The notes under the pieces: model-generated
What the model saw: the letters and a program-made list of their open reading frames with translations, nothing else
The model's database searches: none
What the model was told of the DNA's origin: nothing
NCBI GenBank assembly: GCA_016205965.1
Contig: JACQSM010000046.1
Coordinates: 1-14,849 of the forward strand
Length of the DNA: 14,849 bases
DNA from: Candidatus Uhrbacteria bacterium
GTDB taxonomy: Bacteria > Patescibacteriota > Patescibacteriia > SG8-24
Reading direction: 5' to 3'
Program-made: the position numbers and the translations under genes
Shown here: piece by piece, positions 6,235 to 14,849 of the stretch
Position numbering within the stretch: position 1 is the first letter of the stretch
Layout: the number at the start of each line of letters is the position of its first letter

Positions 6235-6921
6235 TCACGGGAATCCGACCGCGGCCACGCCCTCGGGCAGGCAGCGACGCAGGTAGGCGCGCATGGGCCC
6301 GTCGTCGGCCGCGGTCACGGCCGGGACGTACAGGCTGTCGCGCTCGTCGGACGGAAAGACCGCGATCGGCAGGCCGTAGAAGGCCAGGATGTAATTGACG
6401 GCCAACCGGCCGATCCTGCCGTTGCCGTCCCAGAACGGATGAATCCGCTCGAAGACGCGATGGCTGTCGGCGGCGAAGTCGATGACATCCGGTGCCGACC
6501 AGGCTTCTTCAGACAGGAACTTCCGGTGAGCCTGAATGAACCGCTCCAGCAGGACGTCGATCTGGGCGTGATCGACGCCGATTTTGCCTTGAGAGAGGTT
6601 GCCGTCGCGCTCCCAGCCGACCTTGGCGGCCAGCTCGGGCGGCAGGCTTTCCTCCGGCTTCACGCCGGCCTCGAGGGCGATATGCTCGCGGACCACCTGG
6701 CGCTGCCATTGGCGCAGGTCGCCGCGATGGAGCGTCATCTTGTCGGCGGCCAGTTCCATGACGTCGCAGAGGCTGCCGGCATGGCCGTGCAGCGGCCTCG
6801 GGTTTGCGGCCAGCTGGCGGCGAATCTCGTCGAGCGGCGGCGCCAGGCGCGAATCCTCGAACTCCATCAGGTTGGAGTGATAGATGAACCGGGCGGCTCG
6901 TTCCAGATCAAAAGCGGGCAT
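6235..6921 (-). CDS. Fic-domain protein (putative AMP-transferase)
   Basis: This 228-residue protein carries the complete Fic core HPFWDGNGRIGR (161-172): H161 is the catalytic base, D165 binds the metal, and N167, R169 and R172 hold the nucleotide phosphates. Fic enzymes usually move AMP from ATP onto Ser, Thr or Tyr of a target protein, and some reverse this or use other nucleotides. The N-terminal helix has YHSNLMEFED (14-23), which aligns with the class II inhibitory motif (Ser/Thr-x-x-x-Glu-Gly/Asn), keeping S16 and E20 but with Phe after the Glu. The region before the core (105-116), where the target-docking flap normally lies, is short. It is probably cytosolic. The ATG has GAGGAGG (6927-6933) 5 bases upstream and a promoter at 6954-6982. 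The next gene is the unrecognised 253-residue protein; no Phd-like antitoxin is adjacent. Confidence 0.92.
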   Translation of the reverse strand: MPAFDLERAARFIYHSNLMEFEDSRLAPPLDEIRRQLAANPRPLHGHAGSLCDVMELAADKMTLHRGDLRQWQRQVVREHIALEAGVKPEESLPPELAAKVGWERDGNLSQGKIGVDHAQIDVLLERFIQAHRKFLSEEAWSAPDVIDFAADSHRVFERIHPFWDGNGRIGRLAVNYILAFYGLPIAVFPSDERDSLYVPAVTAADDGPMRAYLRRCLPEGVAAVGFP

Positions 6922-6926
6922 GCGAT

Positions 6927-6933
6927 CCTCCTC
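6927..6933 (-). promoter_or_regulatory. Strong Shine-Dalgarno GAGGAGG of the Fic gene
   Basis: GAGGAGG lies 5 bases before the ATG at 6921 and settles that start. Most genes in the SUF operon lack such a site and appear translationally coupled instead, so the cassette is set up for independent translation. Confidence 0.8.
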
Positions 6934-6953
6934 TTGAAAGAACGCTGCCCGTC

Positions 6954-6982
6954 ACCATAGTGCCACTTTCGCCGACCGTCAA
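6954..6982 (-). promoter_or_regulatory. Sigma-70-type promoter for the fic cassette
   Basis: On the minus strand TTGACG (6977-6982, five of six consensus bases) is followed after exactly 17 bases by TATGGT (6954-6959, four of six). The predicted start of transcription near 6947 leaves a leader of about 26 bases carrying GAGGAGG. It lies in the 73-base gap after the ATPase stop, where no terminator is visible, so some readthrough from the ATPase is also expected. Confidence 0.65.
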
Positions 6983-6994
6983 CATCGGCTCCGC

Positions 6995-9706
<2,712 letters not shown>

Positions 9707-9728
9707 ACGCGACCATCATATCGGAAAA

Positions 9729-10019
9729 TCAGACGCCTAGCATCTCGCGGACCGTCTGGCTGGGCTCCCACGGCGGATCAAAAACCACGTCGATCTCGGG
9801 CTTGTCGATGCCGAGCGCCCGGAAGCGCGACTGCAGTTCGCCGACCATCTGCGGACCGTACGGACACATCGGCGTGGTAAAAGTCATGGTGATTTTGACG
9901 GCCTGTTTTTTCTCGTCGAAATCGACACCGTAAATCAGGCCGAGCGTATAGACGTCGATGCCGAGTTCCGGATCGATGAAGTTCTTGAGCACTTCGATGA
10001 TCTCTTGCTTGATGACCAT
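9729..10019 (-). CDS. sufT: DUF59/MIP18-family Fe-S maturation protein (SufT-like)
   Basis: This 96-residue protein is a single DUF59 domain. It has the signatures NFIDPELGIDVYTLGLIYGV (13-32), FTTPMCPYGPQM (47-58, with C52, the conserved reactive Cys) and FDPPWEPSQ (80-88). Members act in Fe-S cluster assembly or carriage (SufT in bacteria, MIP18 in eukaryotes); related domains serve in phenylacetate degradation (PaaD), which the neighbours here argue against. The ATG lies 3 bases after the sufC stop, so it is the last gene of the SUF set before the ATPase. It should be cytosolic. The length is that of a stand-alone domain. Confidence 0.9.
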   Translation of the reverse strand: MVIKQEIIEVLKNFIDPELGIDVYTLGLIYGVDFDEKKQAVKITMTFTTPMCPYGPQMVGELQSRFRALGIDKPEIDVVFDPPWEPSQTVREMLGV

Positions 10020-10022
10020 AGT

Positions 10023-10754
10023 TCAGGCGATGAAAGCGCCGTAGCCGCCGCGCTCGATCAGTTCGGCCAATTCCTTGCCGCCCTCGGCGACGATGACGCC
10101 GGCCGACATGACATGGACGAAGTCCGGCACGACCTGGGACAGCATCTTGGCGTAGTGGGTGATCAGCAAAACGCCCATGCGGCCGCGGGCGGCGTTGATG
10201 CCGTCGGTGACGATCTTGAGGGCGTCGACGTCGAGGCCGGAATCGGTCTCGTCGAGAACGGCGTATTTAGGATTCAACATCATCATCTGCAGGATTTCGG
10301 CCCGCTTTTTTTCGCCGCCGGAAAAACCCTCGTTGAGGCTGCGGCCGCCGAAAACGGCGTCGATCTTGAGTTCGGCCATCTTTTCCTTCAGCAACCGATG
10401 GAATTCGACGACGTTGTAGGGCTTGGCGCGGGTCGCATTGACGGCCGTGCGCAGAAAATTCGAGACCATGACGCCGGCGATCTCCGGCGGATATTGCATC
10501 GACAAAAACAACCCGGCCCGGCTGCGGACGTCGGGAGCGGCCTTGGTGATGTCCGCGCCGTCGAGGACGATGCTACCGGCGGTAATGGCGTACTTCGGAT
10601 GGCCCATGAGGGCGTTGGCCAGCGAGCTCTTGCCCGAACCGTTCGGTCCCATGAGCGCGTGAACCTCGCCGGGCCGGATGGTCAGGCTGACGCCTTTGAC
10701 GATCTCTTTGCCTTCGCGGCTGACATGCAAATTTTCGATGCGCAAGGAATTCAT
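10023..10754 (-). CDS. sufC: SufC, ATPase of the SufBCD scaffold
   Basis: This 243-residue ABC-type ATPase has Walker A GPNGSGKS (36-43), Q-loop SMQYPPEI (85-92), signature FSGGEKKRAEI (144-154), Walker B YAVLDETDSGLD (164-175) and the switch His in LLITHY (196-201). SufC binds SufB and SufD in the cytosol and uses ATP hydrolysis to reshape the scaffold during cluster assembly. The FSGGEKKR and ETDSGLD forms are typical of SufC as opposed to transporter ABC proteins. I chose the ATG at 10754 because the family N-terminus (LRIENLHV) begins there and it overlaps the sufU stop as ATGA; a start 20 codons earlier would add a sequence encoded inside sufU. It sits after sufU, not next to sufB. Confidence 0.96.
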   Translation of the reverse strand: MNSLRIENLHVSREGKEIVKGVSLTIRPGEVHALMGPNGSGKSSLANALMGHPKYAITAGSIVLDGADITKAAPDVRSRAGLFLSMQYPPEIAGVMVSNFLRTAVNATRAKPYNVVEFHRLLKEKMAELKIDAVFGGRSLNEGFSGGEKKRAEILQMMMLNPKYAVLDETDSGLDVDALKIVTDGINAARGRMGVLLITHYAKMLSQVVPDFVHVMSAGVIVAEGGKELAELIERGGYGAFIA

Positions 10755-11173
10755 AAAGCGGTACGGTGGGCGGCGATGCCGTTTTGAAGAGTCTTCAGGC
10801 CGAGCAAGGCGCATTTCAATCGCGAGGGGCCGACGGGAATGCCCAGGAGCCCGAGCATGGCGTCTTTGCCGAGTTTTTCGATCTCGGCCAGGGTCATGCC
10901 GGCGACATGTTCGGTGAGCATCGAAACCGCCGCGATGCTCACGGCGCAGCCGCGGCCCTCGAAGGCTACTTTGCGCATTTTGCCATCGGCCAGATCGACG
11001 AACAGCTCGAGATCGTCGCCGCAGCTGGCGTTAATCTCGCGGTGTTTGAAGGCGCACGGCGAAAAAGCGCCGCGGTTTCGCGGGTGGCGATAATGGTCGA
11101 GGATGTTCTCTTTATAGATTTCCTCCGCGGCCGAAGCCGCCTCCGGAATCATATCGTGCGCGATATCGGTCAT
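10751..11173 (-). CDS. sufU: SufU/IscU-type Fe-S scaffold or sulfur-transfer protein
   Basis: The 140-residue product has the scaffold signature YKENILDHYRHPRNRG (20-35), ligand C51 and D53 in ASCGDD (49-54), C76 in GRGCAVS (73-79) and C121 in RLKCALL (118-124). In Bacillus SufU these residues bind zinc and take persulfide from SufS. The RLKCA form and the absence of the LPPVK chaperone motif point to SufU rather than IscU, but only 45 residues separate C76 and C121, close to IscU and shorter than Bacillus SufU, which has an insertion here. The ATG at 11173 overlaps the sufS stop as ATGA, and the sufU stop overlaps sufC the same way; the coupling with the desulfurase supports a sulfur-acceptor job. 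A longer reading frame running back to 12247 is only an out-of-frame shadow of sufS. Confidence 0.93.
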   Translation of the reverse strand: MTDIAHDMIPEAASAAEEIYKENILDHYRHPRNRGAFSPCAFKHREINASCGDDLELFVDLADGKMRKVAFEGRGCAVSIAAVSMLTEHVAGMTLAEIEKLGKDAMLGLLGIPVGPSRLKCALLGLKTLQNGIAAHRTAL

Positions 11174-12420
11174 ACGTTGAAGATGGCTTTTGTTTTGATG
11201 ATGGCGGCGACGAGCGCGTCGACGTCCTCTGGCGCGGTGTAGACGCCGAAGCTGGCCCGCAAGGTGCCGTTGAGGCCGAGCTCGCGCAAGAGCGGCATGG
11301 CGCAATGATGGCCTCCGCGCACGCATACGCCCTGGCGGTCGAAGACGGTGGCGGCGTCGTGCGGATGGACGCCCTCGATGGTGAACGAAACCAACCCGGC
11401 GCGGTCGCTGCCGGACGGCGGTCCGTAAACCGTGACGCCCGGAATCTTCGCCAGGGCCGCCAGGGCGTAGTCGGTGATCTCGCGTTCGTGGCTCCGGACG
11501 GCGTCGAGGCCGAGCTTGCCCAGATAGTCGATGGCCGCGCCCAGGCCGATGGCGCCGGCGATGTTGGGCGTGCCGGCCTCGAACTTGTACGGCACTTCGT
11601 TCCAGAGCGAGTCTTCCTTGCGGACGTCGAGGATCATGTCGCCGCCGAACATGAACGGCGGCAACGCCTCGAGGCGGCCGCGCTTGCCGTACAGCACGCC
11701 GATGCCGGTCGGTCCGAGCATCTTGTGGCCCGAGAGCGCCAGAAAATCGCAATCGAGTTCGCGGACGTCGATCGGGCGATGACCGGCGGCCTGAGCAGCG
11801 TCGACGATCATGACCGCGCCGACGGCATGGGCCAGGTCGGCGAGTTCGCGAACCGGAACGACGGTGCCGAGGACATTCGAGGCGTAGGTGACGCTGACGA
11901 TCTTCGTCTTGGGGGTGATCAGCGCCCGAGCCGCCCGCATGTCGAGCGTCAGGTCGGCCGCGAGCGGGATGAACTCGAGGGCGAATCCCCTCTCCTTGGC
12001 CAGCTGCTGCCAGGGTACCAGGTTGGCATGATGCTCCATGATCGAGATGACGACCTCGTCGCCGGGGCCGAGCTTGCGGCTCAAAGAATACGCCAAAAGA
12101 TTGAGCGACTCGGTGGTCCCGCGGGTGAAGACGATCTCGTCGGCCGCCGCCCGCAGGAAAGCGGCGATTTTTTCGCGGGCCCCGTCGTAGCGGGCGCCGG
12201 CGTCTTCGGACTCGGCATACATGCCGCGATGGACGTTGGCCCGGCATTCACGGTAGTAGGCGTCCATGGCCGCGAGCACCGGTTCGGGCGTCAGCGAAGA
12301 CGCGGCCGAATCGAGGTAGGCGATCTTTCGCCGGCCGTTGGTATACAAAGGGAAGTCGGCCCGCGCCTTCGACCAGGGCGTGGCCATGCCGCCAGACGCG
12401 TTTTTGACGGCGGTCATCAT
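11170..12420 (-). CDS. sufS: SufS cysteine desulfurase
   Basis: This 416-residue PLP enzyme of group II takes sulfur from L-cysteine to give alanine and an enzyme persulfide for SufU. Visible are YLDSAASS (35-42), TRGTTESLNLLA (99-110), MEHHANLVPW (128-137, His stacking on the cofactor), VDAAQAAGH (206-214), LSGHKMLGPTG (229-239, K233 forming the Schiff base) and the catalytic C373 in RGGHHCAMPLL (368-378), the short-loop arrangement of the SufS class. The length is about family average. Two adjacent ATG codons (12420 and 12417) are possible; the first gives an ATGA overlap with sufD. The first 15 or so residues are poorly conserved. It is cytosolic and coupled to sufU downstream. Confidence 0.96.
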   Translation of the reverse strand: MMTAVKNASGGMATPWSKARADFPLYTNGRRKIAYLDSAASSLTPEPVLAAMDAYYRECRANVHRGMYAESEDAGARYDGAREKIAAFLRAAADEIVFTRGTTESLNLLAYSLSRKLGPGDEVVISIMEHHANLVPWQQLAKERGFALEFIPLAADLTLDMRAARALITPKTKIVSVTYASNVLGTVVPVRELADLAHAVGAVMIVDAAQAAGHRPIDVRELDCDFLALSGHKMLGPTGIGVLYGKRGRLEALPPFMFGGDMILDVRKEDSLWNEVPYKFEAGTPNIAGAIGLGAAIDYLGKLGLDAVRSHEREITDYALAALAKIPGVTVYGPPSGSDRAGLVSFTIEGVHPHDAATVFDRQGVCVRGGHHCAMPLLRELGLNGTLRASFGVYTAPEDVDALVAAIIKTKAIFNV

Positions 12421-13334
12421 ACGATCCGGGCAATCTTTAATCCGAGGCTGGCGCGGAAAGCTTCGCCGCAGTCTTCGAGCACCGGCGCGAAGAATCCTTC
12501 AACGACGGCTTGGCCGGCGGCGCGACGATCGAGACCGCGCGACATCAGGTAGAAAAGGCTTTCGTCGTCGAGTTGCGAAGTCGAAGCGCTGTGGCCGCAA
12601 CGGACGTCATCGGTACCGATTTCGAGCATCGGCACGGCGTCGACTTCGGCATCCGGTCCCAAGAGCAGGGTATCTTCTTTCTGCTTGCCGATACAAGCGC
12701 GGGTGCCCTCGGGGATGCGCACCAGGCCGCGCACGATCGCCTTGGACCGGCCGGCGAGCGCGCCGCGCGTCAGCAGGTCGGAAACGCTGGCATCGGCTTC
12801 ATGGACGACCTCGGAATGGAGGTCAAAGCAATCGCCGTCAGCGCCCAGATACATGGCGCGTTCGCGCACCGAAGAACCGCGGCCCGTCAAACGGGTCGAG
12901 GTGCGGCCATAGGCAAATTTTGCGCCGATGTGCGCGGTAGTCCAGGCCAGCTTGGCATCGGTGGCCACGGCGGCGCGGCGCCGGGCGAATTCGACGCCGC
13001 CGCTGCGCAGCGCGATATAGCGCACATCGGCGCCGGCCGCAACATCGAGATCGATCGATAAACTGCCGGCCCGGCCCTCTTCGAGCAACGTCACCGTGGT
13101 GCCCGCCTCGACGGCGATGACGATCCGGCAGGAACCGTTGAGACGAATGCGCACGGTGTCTTCGTAATCAGCCTTGGGAATATGCACCAGGACGCCATCG
13201 CCCTCGGGCAGCGGCGTCATATGCACGGCGCCGATGACTTCGGGCAACGCGAAAACGGCCGAAGGTTCGGGAACCTCCTTCGGATTGAAGAAGATGTTGA
13301 GGCCGTAATTGTAGGACGATTCTTTGGTCTTCAT
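12417..13334 (-). CDS. sufD: SufD, short form, SufBCD scaffold subunit
   Basis: This 305-residue protein has the SufD/SufB C-terminal beta-helix and tail: LVRIPEGTRACIGKQKEDTL (204-223), MLEIGTDDVRCGHSAST (236-252) and SLFYLMSRGLDRRAA (259-273). H248 occupies the place of the His reported as essential in E. coli SufD. It is shorter than E. coli SufD (about 420 residues), with a reduced N-terminal part, a form seen in other bacteria and archaea. Together with SufB and SufC it builds the Fe-S cluster in the cytosol. The ATG is 4 bases after the sufB stop. Because SufB and SufD share a fold, assignment rests on the shorter length, on the full SufB next door, and on the lack of the SufB-type catalytic Cys/Glu pair. 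Confidence 0.93.
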   Translation of the reverse strand: MKTKESSYNYGLNIFFNPKEVPEPSAVFALPEVIGAVHMTPLPEGDGVLVHIPKADYEDTVRIRLNGSCRIVIAVEAGTTVTLLEEGRAGSLSIDLDVAAGADVRYIALRSGGVEFARRRAAVATDAKLAWTTAHIGAKFAYGRTSTRLTGRGSSVRERAMYLGADGDCFDLHSEVVHEADASVSDLLTRGALAGRSKAIVRGLVRIPEGTRACIGKQKEDTLLLGPDAEVDAVPMLEIGTDDVRCGHSASTSQLDDESLFYLMSRGLDRRAAGQAVVEGFFAPVLEDCGEAFRASLGLKIARIV

Positions 13335-13338
13335 ATGC

Positions 13339-14745
13339 TTAGCCGACGGCGCCTTCCATCTCGAGTTCGATCAGTTTGTTTAGCTCGACCGCGTATTCGA
13401 GCGGCAGCCGCTTGACCACCGGATCGATGAATCCGCTGACGACCGTTTTCATCGCCTGCTCCTGGGTCAGGCCGCGGCTCATCAGATAAAAAATTTCCTC
13501 CTCGCCGATCTTGCCGACGGTCGCCTCATGGACCACGTTGACGTCGTCGGTGTCGACGCGCGAAAACGGATACGTATTCGAGACCGATTTGCCGTCGATG
13601 ATCAGGGCGTCGCAATGGACGCTCGAGCTGGTGCCGGCGGCGGCCCGGGTGACGCGCACCAGGCCGCGATAGGTCGAGACGCCCCCGCCCCGGCTGATGC
13701 TCTTGGCCCGGATGGTCGAGGAGGTGTGCGGCGCCGCGTGGATCACCTTGGCGCCGGTGTCCTGAATCTGGCCCGGCCCGGCGAAGGCGACGCCGAGGCT
13801 GTCGGACTTGGCGCCGGCGCCGCGCAGCACGCTGCACGGATAGAGCATGGTCCGGCCGCTGCCCATGTTGCCGTTCAGCCAGACGACCGTACCGTCTTTG
13901 TCGACCACCGCCCGCTTGGTGTTCAGGTTGAAGGTGTTTTTGCTCCAATTCTCGATGCTCGAGTAGGTGATCTTGGCGCCTTCTTTCACGTGCAGCTCGA
14001 CGCAGCCGGCATGCAGGGCGCTGGCGTTGAAACGCGGCGCCGAGCAGCCTTCGATATACTCGACCGAGGCGCCCTGGTCGACGATGATCAAGGTGTGTTC
14101 GAATTGGCCGCCGCGTTCGGCGTTCATTCGAAAGTAGGCCTGCAAAGGAAAGCCGACCTTGACCCCCGGCGGCACGTAAATGAACGTCCCGCCGCTCCAG
14201 ACCGCGGCGTGGAGCATGATGAACTTGTGATCGTGAATCGGGATGCAGTCGGTCATGAAATGCTTTTTGACCAGCTCCGGATATTTCTGCACGGCCACGT
14301 CCATGTTCTCGAAAATGACGCCCTTGTCTTCCCACTCCTTTTTCAAGTTATGGTAGACGATTTCGGAGTCATACTGGGCGCCGACGCCCGAAAGCACCTT
14401 GGCTTCGGCCTCGGGAATCCCCAGGCGGTCGAAGGTCCGGCGGATCTCCGGCGGCACGTCTTCCCATTTGCGCGACTCGACGGCGTCGGGCCGGACGAAA
14501 TAGATGATCCGATCGAGATCGAGTCCGTCGAGCGGCGGACCCCACGACGGCATCGGCGTCTTGATGAACAGATCGAAGGCCTTGAGCCGTTTTTCGAGCA
14601 TCCATTCGGGCTCATTCTTGGTCCGCGAAATTTCCATCACCAACTCGCGCGTCAAACCCGCCGGCGCGGCGTATTTCACCGGGCGCTCGTCGGCCTGGTC
14701 GTAGAGGCGGCGCGAGACGTCGATTTTTTTGACGGCGGCGGTCAT
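13339..14745 (-). CDS. sufB: SufB, main scaffold of the SufBCD complex
   Basis: This 468-residue protein is full length and strongly conserved. Landmarks are KNEPEWMLEKRLKAFD (43-58), YHNLKKEWEDKGVIF (131-145), VWSGGTFIYVPPGVKV (182-197), VEYIEGCSAP (228-237, C234), HCDALIIDGKS (377-387, C378 matching E. coli C405) and VVHEATVGKI (404-413, E407 matching E. coli E434), then EEIFYLMSRG (416-425). The 29-residue distance between C378 and E407 equals that in E. coli. SufB accepts sulfur and holds the nascent cluster at the SufB-SufD interface. The ATG lies one base after the stop of the Rrf2-family gene, so the regulator and scaffold are read as one message. Confidence 0.97.
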   Translation of the reverse strand: MTAAVKKIDVSRRLYDQADERPVKYAAPAGLTRELVMEISRTKNEPEWMLEKRLKAFDLFIKTPMPSWGPPLDGLDLDRIIYFVRPDAVESRKWEDVPPEIRRTFDRLGIPEAEAKVLSGVGAQYDSEIVYHNLKKEWEDKGVIFENMDVAVQKYPELVKKHFMTDCIPIHDHKFIMLHAAVWSGGTFIYVPPGVKVGFPLQAYFRMNAERGGQFEHTLIIVDQGASVEYIEGCSAPRFNASALHAGCVELHVKEGAKITYSSIENWSKNTFNLNTKRAVVDKDGTVVWLNGNMGSGRTMLYPCSVLRGAGAKSDSLGVAFAGPGQIQDTGAKVIHAAPHTSSTIRAKSISRGGGVSTYRGLVRVTRAAAGTSSSVHCDALIIDGKSVSNTYPFSRVDTDDVNVVHEATVGKIGEEEIFYLMSRGLTQEQAMKTVVSGFIDPVVKRLPLEYAVELNKLIELEMEGAVG

Positions 14746-14746
14746 A

Positions 14747-14849
14747 TCAGATGCGGACGCGCTGCTCGACGACGTCGGCGACGTTGATGGCGGTGAGGGT
14801 CGCGAGAATCTGCGACTGGATCGTGCTCCAGACGTTCTTGCTGCTGCAC
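14747..14849 (-). CDS. Rrf2-family (IscR/SufR-type) transcriptional regulator, C-terminal end only
   Basis: Only the last 33 full codons fall in the window: a Cys, SSKNVW, a helix (STIQSQILATLTAIN) and VADVVEQRVRI before TGA. This aligns with the end of IscR-like proteins, where the third cluster-ligand Cys is followed five residues later by a Trp and a helix ending in a 'INxADL'-like segment. The DNA-binding helix-turn-helix lies outside. Known members sense Fe-S status and control suf or isc operons, often their own; position directly before sufB fits that role. The IscR cluster ligand His, three residues after the Cys, is Lys here. The call rests on a short tail plus context. Confidence 0.72.
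   Translation of the reverse strand, partial: CSSKNVWSTIQSQILATLTAINVADVVEQRVRI

Noticed and set aside
6235..6921. Classical Fic/Doc toxin-antitoxin pair
   Set aside because: No Phd-like or small class I antitoxin gene is next to it, and the protein carries its own N-terminal inhibitory-like helix; the partner gene at 5425-6186 is too large and unlike known antitoxins, so I left this as a hypothesis only.
10023..10814. 263-residue version of SufC
   Set aside because: The added 20 residues are encoded within sufU and do not match SufC; the family start is at 10754.
10751..12247. 498-residue reading frame containing SufU
   Set aside because: The part upstream of 11173 is an Arg-rich shadow of sufS in another frame; only the last 140 residues match SufU.
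12417..13334. SufD as a truncated or broken gene because it is only 305 residues
   Set aside because: It has tight junctions on both sides, an intact frame and all C-terminal features; short SufD forms are known, so it is read as intact.

Overview
The window is a gene-dense, GC-rich bacterial stretch of 14.8 kb in which every gene I can support lies on the minus strand. Reading starts at the right-hand end. No RNA genes, CRISPR arrays, insertion sequences or phage genes are visible. The longest gap without a gene is about 160 bases. The content is an aerobic or oxidative-stress style SUF Fe-S system, alpha-glucan metabolism and a P-type calcium-type pump, with short Shine-Dalgarno sites and many ATGA overlaps, so the source is a free-living bacterium. 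The GT4 and GH57 proteins resemble the pair found in Bacteroidetes and several uncultivated phyla, but I cannot name a lineage from this sequence alone.

Right part (14849 to 9729): the tail of an Rrf2-family regulator is followed with almost no spacing by sufB, sufD, sufS, sufU, sufC and a DUF59/MIP18 protein (sufT-like). sufD/sufS, sufS/sufU and sufU/sufC each overlap by four bases (ATGA). The set is a complete Fe-S assembly system: SufS takes sulfur from cysteine, SufU relays it, SufBCD is the ATP-driven scaffold, SufT helps maturation, and the Rrf2 protein is the likely Fe-S-sensing repressor. The order, with sufC after sufU, is unusual.

Middle (9706 to 5361): a 903-residue P2A (SERCA-like) cation ATPase starts 22 bases after sufT. 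It is followed by a two-gene cassette with its own sigma-70-like promoter (TTGACG-N17-TATGGT at 6954-6982), strong Shine-Dalgarno sites on both genes and a rho-independent terminator at 5361-5392. The cassette encodes a Fic-domain protein and an unrecognised 253-residue protein. It sits between housekeeping operons, both proteins use arginine far more than lysine, and it is the best candidate for an uncharacterised module.

Left part (5266 to 1): a GT4 glycogen-synthase-like transferase, a GH57 alpha-glucan hydrolase or transferase, a 120-residue DUF5752-like protein and a GH15 glucoamylase-like hydrolase form a compact alpha-glucan operon. The beginning of an M17 leucyl aminopeptidase follows, cut by the window edge. 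A perfect 8-bp-arm inverted repeat (398-419) lies across the GH15 stop, upstream of the peptidase. A shared GTGTATACT motif precedes both the GT4 and the GH15 starts and may mark -10 elements.
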